The notes: generated from the sequence alone by a model not told the origin. Positions 1 through 8,828 are shown, counted from the first letter of the stretch. The stretch is 64,000 bases of DNA from Halalkalibacter oceani (GCF_023715605.1 NZ_JAMBOL010000009.1:62001-126000); one strand, 5' to 3'. Numbers and translations are program-made.

Positions 1-22
1 GATGGCTTTTTTCGCTACGCAC

Positions 23-62
23 GCCCGGCGAGGAGAATGTTATGCCTCTCCGGGCTTTATTT
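23..62 (+). terminator. Intrinsic terminator at left edge
   Basis: GCCCGG (23-28) pairs with CCGGGC (50-55), with extra pairing inside, followed by TTTATTT. It would end a + strand transcript entering from the left, outside the window. Confidence 0.7.
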
Positions 63-104
63 AGAGTAGCACATCTACGCCCCATGCTGTATCCGCTTCC
101 AAAT

Positions 105-386
105 TTACGTAGCGGCCCGCCTCTTCGTAATAGCTGAAGTGACCGCGATTCCAATCATGGCAGTAATAAATAAAAAAAGAGGTGCCTGCCAGCCGACAAC
201 GACAAAAGCAAAGAGATACGTCACCATATTGAGCAACGTCGTCCCAAGAATATACTTGTTCTTTTTCTGCTGGTCAGATCCCGTGTATTCACAGTAATAC
301 CCTTTTACAATAGAGGACACGGCAATGACTGTGAAAAACGGCCAAAACAGGCCTTCATATAAAATAGCAAGCATAAAATTAATCAA
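105..386 (-). CDS. Small integral membrane protein, unknown function
   Basis: The 93-residue product has about three hydrophobic segments (residues ~4-27, 45-65 and 68-86) and a basic C-terminus, so it is probably a membrane protein. I recognise no family. The TTG start follows an AGGAGGAGG ribosome site closely; an ATG four codons in is the alternative. It is the last minus-strand gene before the terminator-like hairpin at the left edge. No function is proposed. Confidence 0.6.
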   Translation of the reverse strand: MINFMLAILYEGLFWPFFTVIAVSSIVKGYYCEYTGSDQQKKNKYILGTTLLNMVTYLFAFVVVGWQAPLFLFITAMIGIAVTSAITKRRAAT

Positions 387-439
387 GCCTCCTCCTCTCG
401 TGCCTTTTGTTTCTGTATCATCGTAAAAATAATGGCTGT

Positions 440-1132
440 TTACTTTTCAAGTAATTCACGAAGCTTTTCCATTTGTTCACCGAGCTCTTTGTTGCGGTAA
501 ACAGGGCAGTGGTGAACGAGCCCTTTATCATATACATAAATATGAAGATCCTCTTCATTTCCGACAAAATGAACTTTGACCCCATCCTGATTGACCAGTT
601 GGAAGGTTTGCAGGCAATGGGTCGGGTTCGTTTCCGCCGTTCGCCGATGGCGGCACAACCCGCTTTTCGCCGTGTGGCTAAAGCCGAGTCCTTCAATATA
701 GGAAAGCACGTTTTCAATCGTTTGATCGGTGACCGTCACATCATGATGATCGATCGGATGGTTAAGCAGGCTGATATCAACCTCGGTTTGAATCGTCACC
801 TTTTGATCCCCGAATGTGACCGGCAAATAGTACGGCAAGTAGACAGTAAATGGAACGACTTTTTCTTCATTGGCCTTTACTGTCAGTTCATCGGTAATTT
901 CTATTTCCAAAATCGGTTCGGTGATGTCCCGGAATTCCGTTGTATCATCTTCATCCTTATGAAATTCTGAATCGATATGAATATATATTTTGGAGATTTT
1001 CTGGTCTGTTTTCCCTCCAAATATATGGACTTCCCCTTTCATTTCTTTTCCGCGTTCAATCCGCTCTTCCAACAGCACTGTATTCACTTTTGCAGAACCA
1101 ACGCCGAAGCTTGACAATAATTTCTCAAACAT
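440..1132 (-). CDS. spo0M: Sporulation-control protein Spo0M
   Basis: The 230-residue product matches Spo0M, an arrestin-like beta-sandwich protein that influences sporulation and cell-envelope processes in Bacillus. The N-terminus MFEKLLSSFGVGSAKV is typical of the family and the middle is rich in beta strands (residues ~20-140). The frame is open further upstream, but the family N-terminus and a GGGAGAGGAG site eight bases away fix the start at 1132. Length is close to the usual 250 residues. It is transcribed alone, with tgl about 400 bp away on the other strand. Function is taken from the family. Confidence 0.88.
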   Translation of the reverse strand: MFEKLLSSFGVGSAKVNTVLLEERIERGKEMKGEVHIFGGKTDQKISKIYIHIDSEFHKDEDDTTEFRDITEPILEIEITDELTVKANEEKVVPFTVYLPYYLPVTFGDQKVTIQTEVDISLLNHPIDHHDVTVTDQTIENVLSYIEGLGFSHTAKSGLCRHRRTAETNPTHCLQTFQLVNQDGVKVHFVGNEEDLHIYVYDKGLVHHCPVYRNKELGEQMEKLRELLEK

Positions 1133-1541
1133 CTTTACTCCTCTCCCTCGCCTGTGACAAGTCAGCATTTTTTTGTCGCAACTCTCCCCGAATTTGTGAC
1201 AATAAAAGATCAATCCATTTTTACCCCTTGACTTTTTCGGTGGTTTGGACGTTCCTTCTGAACCATTATACCCCATCTTCCTGATTGGATAAAGCCACTC
1301 TCTGACGAATACCCGCACTATTTTTGCATTTTCGAAAAAAGTGACCGAAACATGGCCTTGTCCCCACCTATCTGAGTAAAGTCCGCTCTCACGTCCTTTT
1401 GCGACAGCTCTCTTACATACTATGCCGGCTTAGTCCGACCTGTCTGGATGATTGGACCAGCATACAAATGGAGAAATCGGTTCAGGTTTGGCAGTTGATT
1501 CATATCTATAAGAATGAGAAAAGAAAGGAGAGATTAGAGCA
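1133..1541. other. Divergent intergenic region spo0M / tgl
   Basis: No gene is seen. Near spo0M three similar boxes occur: TGTGACAA (1153-1160), TTGTCGCAA (1173-1181) and TTGTGACAA (1194-1202). The last two form an imperfect dyad. Before tgl, CATATCTATA (1501-1510) weakly resembles a sigma-K -10 element (CATAnnnTA), which would suit a spore-coat gene, but I see no convincing -35. Confidence 0.4.
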
Positions 1542-2381
1542 GTGATTGTCATGAATGGGCAAGCCGTTGACATAAATCAAGTGCAGTTGGCAGGTGTCGA
1601 TAATCAGCAGCTTAACATTTTAGAACGTTTAGGGGCTTCAAGCAGCGTTTATCGCTATGATTCCTACGACCAGCTTGCGTTCGAATTGCATATGAGGGTA
1701 GCTACCGTGCAGGCTGCTCTTCTCCTTCAGGAAAGTAACGCCAGCTTCGCCACGTTTGAAACAGCCAGATGCAACGAGCAATATTGGCAACTGACGCGCC
1801 AAGGAGGCTTCCGACTGAAGCCGAATGTCCTGCCGCAAATCGGGATTGACGATATTTTTCTTCAAGGTCATCAGTACGCCTTTGAATGCGCCGTCGCGAT
1901 TGTCATTATTTTTTATAAGGCGACGTTAGGATCGATTGATAAATCACTATTTAATCTGCTTTTCGCCAACCTTTATTTGTTTTCCTGGCAATATGACGAA
2001 GATCTCGATTTGCGCACTCACGAAGGAGACGATTTTATTCCCGGCGACTGTGTGTATTTCCGCAACCCGGATTATGACCCGGCCAGTCCCGAGTGGCAAG
2101 GAGAAAATGCGATTGTCATTGATCGCAATCTCTTTTTCGGCCATGGAATCGGCCTTAAGACACAGCAGGGAATGATCGACATTTTAAACACAAAACGGAG
2201 AAGGCTCTCCCAACAATCCGCCTATTTGGACCGACATATTACCCGACCGAACTACAACTATTTAAGTCAGTTTCGCTCGCTCGCTGACCGTCCACCTGTC
2301 CGCCTGTCCTTCTCGTCATCTGCTTCGCCTTTATCTGAGCTGATTTTCGCCCAGGTTGGCTCGCGCCTGTTTCTTGCGTAA
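1542..2381 (+). CDS. tgl: Protein-glutamine gamma-glutamyltransferase (spore coat transglutaminase)
   Basis: Tgl makes epsilon-(gamma-glutamyl)lysine isopeptide cross-links between spore coat proteins in the mother cell. The catalytic cysteine lies in AFECAVAIVII at residue 116, the position it has in B. subtilis Tgl. The partner glutamate (WQGENAI) and histidine (FFGHGIG) follow at ~190-205. The GTG start at 1542 has AAAGGAG 11 bases upstream and gives this numbering; the ATG nine bases later is poorly spaced. At 279 residues it is about 30 longer than B. subtilis Tgl, with a Ser/Pro-rich C-terminal extension. Confidence 0.93.
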   Translation: MIVMNGQAVDINQVQLAGVDNQQLNILERLGASSSVYRYDSYDQLAFELHMRVATVQAALLLQESNASFATFETARCNEQYWQLTRQGGFRLKPNVLPQIGIDDIFLQGHQYAFECAVAIVIIFYKATLGSIDKSLFNLLFANLYLFSWQYDEDLDLRTHEGDDFIPGDCVYFRNPDYDPASPEWQGENAIVIDRNLFFGHGIGLKTQQGMIDILNTKRRRLSQQSAYLDRHITRPNYNYLSQFRSLADRPPVRLSFSSSASPLSELIFAQVGSRLFLA

Positions 2382-2408
2382 GAAAAGCCGCTGCGCGGTT
2401 TTTCTTCT
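2382..2408 (+). terminator. Terminator after tgl
   Basis: GAAAAGCCG (2382-2390) pairs with CGGTTTTTC (2396-2404) with one G-T pair, and ends in a T-rich run. Confidence 0.7.
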
Positions 2409-2422
2409 TTCTTATCTTTTAT

Positions 2423-2471
2423 AAAAAAGAAGGTGTCCCGGGGTAATTCGTTTCCCCTTCAAGACACCTTC
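2423..2471 (-). terminator. Terminator of the TPP-enzyme gene
   Basis: GAAGGTGTC (2429-2437) pairs with GACACCTTC (2463-2471), with an inner GGGG/CCCC pair. The run of A at 2423-2428 reads as a U-tract on the minus strand, just past the stop at 2477. Confidence 0.85.
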
Positions 2472-2476
2472 CCTTA

Positions 2477-4123
2477 CTATTCGACCCGGTTCAAAATTGG
2501 CGGCACCTCATCAGGATCGACGATCACCTCAATCACGGTTGTTTCCTTGTTGGAAAGAGCCTGCTTGACGGCCGACTCGACCTCCGCCGCCGTCCGGCAG
2601 CATATCGCCGTCGCGCCCATTGATTCGGCGAATCCCGTCACATTCAGCCCGTGCTCGTAAATCGCTCCTACCGACTTGCCGAGCCAATGCTTCATCCCTT
2701 TTTCCACCATATCCAGCCGCTGATTATTCAGGACGAAAAAGAGAACCGGAGCCTGTTCGTTGACAGCGGTTGACACCGCTGTGCCGTGCATGAACATGCA
2801 ACCGTCACCCGTTACACATACGACTCTCCGCTCAGGCAAAGCGAGCTGGGCGCCAACGGCGTAGCCGATCGCATTGCCCATAGCGCCAAAGACATCGTCG
2901 AAGTGAAAGGTTCCCGGCTCCAAAATATCAAAATGCTTAATCGCGTAAAAGGAATGACTCCCATCATCGCTAAATAAAATTGCGTCTTGAGGCAATTGAC
3001 TTCTTAGTGCCTGAAGCGCTTCTGCTGCCGAAAGATAGACGGCGTTCTCCGGCACCGCCCCGCTTTCGATCGTTGCCGCAACAGAGGCTGGAAGCTCATA
3101 CTCCCGGGCGACCTGTTGACTGGCTGAATCAAGTTCCATTAAAGCCCAAATATTCGTCTTAATATCTCCTACGATTGCCAATGTTGGTACAGGCAATGAC
3201 TTTCCGATAAAGGTTGGATCGTAATCAAACTGAATGATTTGCTCCGGATACATATGCGGCTTAAAGCCTGCCAATGACATATCGCTCAGCTTCGTCCCGA
3301 CGACAATCATCAGATCGATGCCCCCTTCAAGATAAGCATGGGCTCTTTCATTGCCGCCAAGGCCAAAGCTTCCGAGCGAGAGCGGATGAGTCGTGACAAA
3401 CGCTCCTTTGCCGCCCGGCGTTGTCATCACCGGAAGCTGCCATCTTTCAGCGAATGAGCAGATTTCTTCATAGGCCCGGGAGGCATGGACCCCTTTCCCA
3501 ATGCACAGCACAGGCTTTTTCGCTTTGCCGAGAATCGGCAGGATGGCTTCCAGGTTAGAGGATTGCATATGCGGACTGTCAGCCGGGAGCTCCAGCTCAA
3601 ATGGGGATATTTCTTCAAGCAGCACTTCAAACGGAAGTGATAAATGGACAGGACCCCGTTTTCCAGTGAAAGCTTTTTCGATCGCATGTCTAAAATAGAG
3701 AGGGAATTGTTCGCTTCGCTCCACAGAAGCACTAAATAACGTAACCGGTTCAAACATTTTCACCAGATCCGTACCAAAGAAGCTCGAATCCTGACCTAGC
3801 GCCTTTCCACTTCCATTTACGGAAGGGTGACCCGTAATAAAAAGAGTCGGGCTGTTAAAAGCCTTCGCTTGTCCGGCTGCAGTCAGCATATTCGTTCCAC
3901 CAGGCCCGGAGGTTCCAACCGCTACCCCTAACGTGTTCTTCTTTAAAGCATAGCCACCAGCGCAAAATCCAGCTTCCGCTTCATGACGTGTCAGCACGAA
4001 CGAGAGTCCTTGTTCTTCCATTTCGATCAACAACGGAACAATCGGTTTACCAGGAATACCAAACGCATGAGTCACGCCCCATTTCTTTAAATGAGCCGCT
4101 ACTATTGAGGCAACTGTCATCAT
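2477..4123 (-). CDS. Acetolactate-synthase-like TPP-dependent enzyme
   Basis: This 548-residue protein belongs to the thiamine-pyrophosphate carboligase/decarboxylase superfamily (acetolactate synthase large subunit, oxalyl-CoA decarboxylase and relatives). The N-terminal pyrimidine-binding domain carries the conserved glutamate in TRHEAEAGFCAGGYA (~45-58). A central FAD/nucleotide-type domain follows. The C-terminal PP domain has the GDG...NN cofactor motif (GDGCMFMHG ... FVLNNQ, ~445-472). No ilvN-like small subunit is adjacent, so it is unlikely to be the biosynthetic IlvB. The start follows AGGAG by eight bases. The substrate cannot be read from sequence; a second enzyme of this family ends at the right edge of the window. 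Confidence 0.85.
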   Translation of the reverse strand: MMTVASIVAAHLKKWGVTHAFGIPGKPIVPLLIEMEEQGLSFVLTRHEAEAGFCAGGYALKKNTLGVAVGTSGPGGTNMLTAAGQAKAFNSPTLFITGHPSVNGSGKALGQDSSFFGTDLVKMFEPVTLFSASVERSEQFPLYFRHAIEKAFTGKRGPVHLSLPFEVLLEEISPFELELPADSPHMQSSNLEAILPILGKAKKPVLCIGKGVHASRAYEEICSFAERWQLPVMTTPGGKGAFVTTHPLSLGSFGLGGNERAHAYLEGGIDLMIVVGTKLSDMSLAGFKPHMYPEQIIQFDYDPTFIGKSLPVPTLAIVGDIKTNIWALMELDSASQQVAREYELPASVAATIESGAVPENAVYLSAAEALQALRSQLPQDAILFSDDGSHSFYAIKHFDILEPGTFHFDDVFGAMGNAIGYAVGAQLALPERRVVCVTGDGCMFMHGTAVSTAVNEQAPVLFFVLNNQRLDMVEKGMKHWLGKSVGAIYEHGLNVTGFAESMGATAICCRTAAEVESAVKQALSNKETTVIEVIVDPDEVPPILNRVE

Positions 4124-4370
4124 AGCACTTTCTCCTCTCTGTAATTTGTTGAATTTTGTCCTGCTACATAGATGGTACCACGAAATTGGAAGTAATTAAG
4201 AAAAAAACGCCAAAAAATGATAGTATTATGTTATTATTTGCATTATGGATAATTATTTCCATATGGTTTTACAGGAAAAAGTTCTGTTGACGCCCTTTCC
4301 GTTTAAATGCGACACTAGATTTACACCATGCTGACGGTGTTTAATGGAATAGATGAAAGGATAGACGACC

Positions 4371-5618
4371 TTGACTGAAACGTTACTGTTAAATCTCTTA
4401 TTTTTATTAATGCCTGTGTTTATGTTCTATGTCTTTTTCGAAAATAAAACAACTTTTTTTAATAGAGCCATTCTCGTATTGCTTTCCGCTTCTTCGATGA
4501 TTCTATGTATGACGTTTCCGATACATTTGCCGATCGGCTTTATTTATGATTTGCGCTACATCCCTTTTATTATCGCCGGATTGTTTGGCGGCTACCGGGT
4601 GGTTCTGCCTCTTTATGTCCTGTTAAATTTCTACCGGTTTATTATTGCGGGAGACGGCACCTATCTTTCTCTCATCTTCTCGACCTTTATACTAGCGGTC
4701 ATTTTACTGTCTCATCACAAATTTATCAAACTCACCCCCCGCAATCGGGTGATCTATGCGAGCGGATTGTCGCTGTTCACATTGATTTTGTATTTAACGA
4801 TTCTCGGACTGTTCTATTATGAATTGACTCAGGAATTTTTGCTGCTGTGCTTATCTTTTTTACTGACCCAGGTTGGAGGCGTGATGTTTATCATGCTGCT
4901 GATCGAACAGTTATTAAAAAATGTAAAAATACGCGAAAAGCTATTCGACACAGAACGCTTAAACACGATCAACCAGCTTTCAGCCAGTGTCGCTCATGAG
5001 ATTAGAAATCCTTTGACAGTGGCCAAAGGATTTCTGCAACTGCTGCAGCAGTCGCCTTCTTTTTCAGGGGAAGAAAAACGATATTTAACGTTTTCGCTCG
5101 ATGAAGTGAAACGAGCCGAAAAGATCGTCAGTGATTTTCTCACATTATCTTTGCCTCAATCAGAGAACATGGTGCATTCCACGCTGAAAGAGGAAGCGGA
5201 GCAAGTAAAGGAACATATCCTGCCATATGCTTCCTTTCATCAAGTCGAAGTAAAATTGAATTTCACCAATACGCTTGAGACGACCTATGACCGTAATCAG
5301 ATGGAACAATGTCTCCTGAATTTATGTAAAAACGGGGTTGAAGCGATGACGGAATCCGGCGGCATGTTAACGATTTCGATTTTTGAACAAAAGAAAAATA
5401 TCGCCGTGCAAATCGAGGATACCGGGGTTGGGATGAGTAAGGATCAATTAAAACGGCTGGGGAAGCCGTATTACTCCACAAAAGAAAAAGGGACGGGCCT
5501 CGGCATGCTCATTGTGTACAACACGATGAACAAACTCGGAGGAACGATTGAAGTGAGCAGTCAAAAAGGAAAAGGAACGACCTTTCTCCTTACGATTCCC
5601 CCGAATCCCACTGGTTGA
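4371..5618 (+). CDS. Membrane sensor histidine kinase, KinB-like
   Basis: The 415-residue kinase has six or so membrane segments (residues ~5-180) of the 5TM-Lyt (LytS/KinB) type. A HisKA domain follows with phospho-acceptor His209 in ASVAHEIRNPLT, then a HATPase domain with the N box (NLCKNGVEA), DTGVGM and GTGLGM. This is the layout of sporulation kinase B, which feeds phosphate to Spo0F in Bacillus. No response regulator is adjacent, as expected for an orphan phosphorelay kinase. Translation appears to begin at TTG 4371, ten bases after GAAAGG. Assignment to the phosphorelay is an inference from domain order. Confidence 0.87.
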   Translation: MTETLLLNLLFLLMPVFMFYVFFENKTTFFNRAILVLLSASSMILCMTFPIHLPIGFIYDLRYIPFIIAGLFGGYRVVLPLYVLLNFYRFIIAGDGTYLSLIFSTFILAVILLSHHKFIKLTPRNRVIYASGLSLFTLILYLTILGLFYYELTQEFLLLCLSFLLTQVGGVMFIMLLIEQLLKNVKIREKLFDTERLNTINQLSASVAHEIRNPLTVAKGFLQLLQQSPSFSGEEKRYLTFSLDEVKRAEKIVSDFLTLSLPQSENMVHSTLKEEAEQVKEHILPYASFHQVEVKLNFTNTLETTYDRNQMEQCLLNLCKNGVEAMTESGGMLTISIFEQKKNIAVQIEDTGVGMSKDQLKRLGKPYYSTKEKGTGLGMLIVYNTMNKLGGTIEVSSQKGKGTTFLLTIPPNPTG

Positions 5619-5632
5619 CCTGATGGAGACAT

Positions 5633-5904
5633 GACTCCACCTGCCGCTTCGGGGGTATGCCCAAAGGCGAAGACCAGCCTTTGGCCTTGGCTTCGCTCGC
5701 CACAATCCCGTTGTGAGAAACCCGCTCACAACGGGATTTTAAAAGATCGTGGCGGCTTCGCACTCTAGGGCGGCCGTTCCGTTCTGCACTAACGAAGCAG
5801 GGAAGAAGTTCACTTCCCTGCTTCGTTTTAAACCATTGTGCAGACTCCACCTGCCGCTTCGGGGGTATGCCCAAAGGCAAAGACCAGCCTTTGGGCATAC
5901 CCCC
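5633..5904. repeat. Structured intergenic repeat, copy A
   Basis: The region between the convergent kinase and gbsR genes is built of repeats. A 52-bp unit occurs at 5633-5684 and again at 5843-5894 with one mismatch. Between them lies the shared core (5688-5755, + orientation): CGCCAC, inner helix ATCCCGTTGTGAG/CTCACAACGGGAT, linker TTTTAAAAGATC, GTGGCG. A terminator-like hairpin follows: CGAAGCAGGGAAG (5793-5805) with CTTCCCTGCTTCG (5813-5825) plus TTTT. The right end is a perfect 18-bp inverted repeat (5861-5878 with 5887-5904) next to the gbsR stop. The core is shared with the other copies described below. Confidence 0.85.
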
Positions 5905-5906
5905 TT

Positions 5907-6446
5907 CTATTTTTTCGGGATGATTTTGAAGATTTCTTCGCTTTCGAATAAGGCAATGACTTCCTGGAGCCATTCATAATACCGTTGGGCGTGATCGAGC
6001 TTTGCGGTATCGGTTTCGATCGTTTTTTGCAATGTTTCGTCCTCGGTACCGCTTAGTTCCTCCAATGTGCTTCTTAATTTATTGACTGCCTTTAAATTGT
6101 TATCAACTGATGTTCGCCAGCGCTTCACAAAAACCGTGGAAAACGATTTGTACCAATCATTTTCAGTTTCATATAAATCCTTTCGAACCCCTTTTTGCCA
6201 GACTCGTTCAACCATGTTCGCTTCTAATAGCGCTCTTATTCCTGTGCTCATACTCGTTTTGCTCATTTTGAGCTCCTGGCTCATTTGATCAAGGGTCATT
6301 GGCGACTCGGCAAAAAGAACAGTTCCGTATAAGCGACCAACCGATTCAGAAATTCCGTATAAATAGATGTTTTTCGAAAGTTCATGAATAAACCGTTCTC
6401 TAGCTTCTTCCAGCCTCTGCCACTCATCCTCTTTGTTCTCTAACAT
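5907..6446 (-). CDS. GbsR/OpcR-type MarR-fold repressor of osmoprotectant import
   Basis: This 179-residue winged-helix protein is of the GbsR family, which in B. subtilis controls choline-to-betaine synthesis and betaine/choline uptake. The HTH is at ~50-95 (MTLDQMSQELKMSKTSMSTGIRALLE) and a helical dimer region follows. It is divergent from opuA across a region with a 36-bp palindrome, so OpuA control is the natural reading. B. subtilis opuA is not usually described as GbsR-regulated, so this pairing would be a local arrangement. The ribosome site AAAGGA is rather far from the ATG (about 12 bases). Confidence 0.87.
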   Translation of the reverse strand: MLENKEDEWQRLEEARERFIHELSKNIYLYGISESVGRLYGTVLFAESPMTLDQMSQELKMSKTSMSTGIRALLEANMVERVWQKGVRKDLYETENDWYKSFSTVFVKRWRTSVDNNLKAVNKLRSTLEELSGTEDETLQKTIETDTAKLDHAQRYYEWLQEVIALFESEEIFKIIPKK

Positions 6447-6577
6447 CTGCTGTCTGGTTCCTTTCTTTGTTTTCTACATAGAGTTAGTTAAAAGTCTAAC
6501 AAATGTGAGACCCGAATGGAAGTAGCCTTTTAGCGATGATGCTGGCGCATATCAAAGGAAATATAAGGATCAACCGC

Positions 6578-6613
6578 ATATACTATGTACAGTTTAAACT
6601 GTACATAGTATAT
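6578..6613. promoter_or_regulatory. 36-bp perfect palindrome, probable operator
   Basis: Two 18-bp arms meet without a spacer at 6595/6596; the centre reads TGTACAGTTTAAACTGTACA. It lies in the divergent region between the GbsR-type gene and opuAA, about 26 bp upstream of a candidate opuA -35. A full perfect palindrome of this length is a strong candidate binding site for a symmetric dimer or tetramer, most likely the adjacent regulator. Confidence 0.8.
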
Positions 6614-6638
6614 AAACGAAATAAACAGAATATACGGA

Positions 6639-6667
6639 TTGCCCGAAAATAAATTAAGCCGTATAGT
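6639..6667 (+). promoter_or_regulatory. Candidate sigma-A promoter of opuA
   Basis: TTGCCC (6639-6644) and TATAGT (6662-6667) are separated by 17 bp, ending 49 bp before the opuAA start and just downstream of the palindrome. Confidence 0.5.
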
Positions 6668-6716
6668 TAGATAGTCAGTCATATTGTTACAGGAATATTA
6701 CAAAGAGGTGTATGTA

Positions 6717-7934
6717 GTGTCAAAAATTAAAGTAGAGAATTTGACAAAAATTTTTGGCAAAAAACCAAAGCGCGCTTTAGAACTTCTCGCTCAGAAAAAA
6801 AGCAAGGATGAGATTCTAAAAGAAACCGGGATGACTGTCGGAGTCAACCAGGCGAACTTTGACGTTCAAAGCGGTGAAATTTTTGTCATTATGGGACTGT
6901 CAGGCAGCGGAAAGTCGACACTCGTCCGTTTATTAAACCGGCTGATTGAGCCTTCGGCGGGAAGCGTCTGGTTTGATGGGGTAGATCTCGCCAAGATGGA
7001 CGATAAAACATTACGAAATGTCCGCCGGCAAAAAATCGGCATGGTCTTTCAAAAATTCGGCTTATTTCCTTTCCGCTCAGTCGTGTCCAATGTTGAATAC
7101 GGGCTTGAAGTCCAGGGAATCCCGAAGCAGCAGCGCCACGAGAAAGCGCTTGAGGCATTAAAACTAGTCGGACTCGAGGGCTACGAAGAGAAATATCCGA
7201 ACGAGCTATCCGGCGGCATGCAGCAACGCGTCGGTCTCGCCCGCGCTCTGGCCAATGATCCCGACGTGCTGTTAATGGATGAAGCCTTTTCCGCACTGGA
7301 CCCCCTCATCCGCAAGGATATGCAGGACGAACTGCTCGACCTTCAAGTCAAAATGCAAAAAACGATCATCTTTATTACCCATGATCTTGATGAAGCGTTG
7401 CGGATCGGCGATCGGATCATGATTATGAGAGACGGGGCGATCGTCCAGATCGGGACACCGGAGGACATCTTAACAAACCCGAAAAATCATTACGTCGAGA
7501 AATTTATAGAAGACGTTGACCGGGCCAAAGTGCTCACTGCTGAACATGTAATGATTAAACCCGAAGTGCTTTATCCGGAAAAAGAAGGGCCCCGTGTCGC
7601 CCTGCAACGGATGAAGGATCGCGGCTTATCAAGCATCTTCGTTACGAAGCGCAACAAAGAACTGCTCGGGATCATCCATGCCAGTCAAGTGTCTGAGCTA
7701 ATTAAACAGCAGAAAAACAGCGTCGACAGCATCATTGTCGAAGATATTCCGCGCGTTCAGCTCGATACTCCGTTAAGTGAATTGCTTGATCAGTTAGCGG
7801 TAAGCTCTGTCCCCCTTGCCGTAGTGGACGAAGGAAAGCTGAAAGGAATTATTATTAGAGGCGCCGTGCTTGGTGCTCTTGCAGGAAGTGAGGTTGATTT
7901 TGATGAGTTCTATTCCACAACTTCCACTAGCTGA
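6717..7934 (+). CDS. opuAA: Glycine betaine ABC transporter, ATP-binding subunit OpuAA
   Basis: ATPase of the OpuA importer, which takes up glycine betaine under osmotic stress. It shows Walker A GLSGSGKST (~52-60), Q-loop, signature LSGGMQQRVGLARAL, Walker B VLLMDEAFSALDP and the H-loop FITHDLDEA. A C-terminal pair of CBS domains (~285-400) senses ionic strength in this family. GTG 6717 is chosen because AAAGAGGTG lies six bases upstream and the N-terminus (SKIKVENLTKIFG) matches the family; 405 residues is near the usual 418. The next gene starts inside its 3' end, implying translational coupling. Confidence 0.95.
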   Translation: MSKIKVENLTKIFGKKPKRALELLAQKKSKDEILKETGMTVGVNQANFDVQSGEIFVIMGLSGSGKSTLVRLLNRLIEPSAGSVWFDGVDLAKMDDKTLRNVRRQKIGMVFQKFGLFPFRSVVSNVEYGLEVQGIPKQQRHEKALEALKLVGLEGYEEKYPNELSGGMQQRVGLARALANDPDVLLMDEAFSALDPLIRKDMQDELLDLQVKMQKTIIFITHDLDEALRIGDRIMIMRDGAIVQIGTPEDILTNPKNHYVEKFIEDVDRAKVLTAEHVMIKPEVLYPEKEGPRVALQRMKDRGLSSIFVTKRNKELLGIIHASQVSELIKQQKNSVDSIIVEDIPRVQLDTPLSELLDQLAVSSVPLAVVDEGKLKGIIIRGAVLGALAGSEVDFDEFYSTTSTS

Positions 7935-8748
7935 TTGGATTGACGCGTTTGTTGAATGGCTGAAAAATGCCTCGGTTTTCTTCCAGTCGATCCGGACGAC
8001 GATTGAAAGCATTGTTGATTTCCTCGTGCTCGTGCTGGAGCTGCCGTCCGCGTGGCTGTTGATCCTGATTATCGGGGTAATCACATTTTTCACGAGCAAT
8101 CGCAAGGCAGGGTTAACGATTTTTTCGATTATCGGACTATTTCTTATTTATAACCTCGGTTATTGGGACGATATGATTCAAACTCTTTCCCTCGTCTTAA
8201 CAAGCTCTCTGATTTCTGTCATTGTCGGAATCCCGCTCGGCATTTGGATGGCGAAAAGTGAAATTGTCGCCAGTCTGCTTAAGCCGATTCTCGATTTGAT
8301 GCAAACGATGCCGGCCTTCGTCTATTTAATCCCTGCTGTCGCCTTCTTTGGGATTGGAATGGTACCTGGTGTTGTCGCTTCCGTTATTTTTGCGATGCCG
8401 CCAACTGTGCGGTTAACAAACCTCGGGATACGCCAGGTTTCGACTGAATTGGTAGAAGCCGCTGATGCATTCGGTTCAACCGGCTCCCAGCGTTTGTTCA
8501 AAGTTGAGCTGCCAATGGCAAAAGGAACGATCATGGCCGGAGTCAACCAAAGCATTATGCTCGCCCTTTCAATGGTCGTCATTGCCGCAATGATCGGGGC
8601 GAAGGGGCTCGGTCAGCAGGTTTATTATGCGGTCGGACAAAATAATGTCGGAAACGGCTTTGAAGCCGGACTGGCGATCGTCATACTCGCGATTATTTTA
8701 GACCGGATCACCCAAAGCTTTAACCGCGACAAGCGCAAAAGCGCGTAA
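7903..8748 (+). CDS. opuAB: Glycine betaine ABC transporter, permease OpuAB
   Basis: Membrane subunit of OpuA, 281 residues, almost the length of B. subtilis OpuAB (282). It has an N-terminal hydrophobic pair, then the BPD-type transmembrane domain. The cytoplasmic EAA loop reads VEAADAFGSTGSQRLFKVELP (~170-190) and contacts OpuAA. The ATG at 7903 overlaps opuAA by 32 bp and has AGTGAGG nine bases upstream. Confidence 0.95.
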   Translation: MSSIPQLPLADWIDAFVEWLKNASVFFQSIRTTIESIVDFLVLVLELPSAWLLILIIGVITFFTSNRKAGLTIFSIIGLFLIYNLGYWDDMIQTLSLVLTSSLISVIVGIPLGIWMAKSEIVASLLKPILDLMQTMPAFVYLIPAVAFFGIGMVPGVVASVIFAMPPTVRLTNLGIRQVSTELVEAADAFGSTGSQRLFKVELPMAKGTIMAGVNQSIMLALSMVVIAAMIGAKGLGQQVYYAVGQNNVGNGFEAGLAIVILAIILDRITQSFNRDKRKSA

Positions 8749-8770
8749 CGAGCGGAACGCCTGCCGCCAT

Positions 8771-8828
8771 TCGACGGGCGGTAAGGCTTCTAACGTCTTT
8801 TTCAGACGGACGCCTTACCGCCCGTTGA
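8771..8828 (+). promoter_or_regulatory. Long hairpin between opuAB and opuAC
   Basis: TCGACGGGCGGTAAGGC (8771-8787) pairs with GCCTTACCGCCCGTTGA (8812-8828), 17 bp with one G-T pair. A small inner stem (CGTCT/AGACG) caps it. No T-run follows on the + strand, so it is more likely an mRNA processing or stability element that sets the excess of binding protein than a terminator. Confidence 0.7.
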
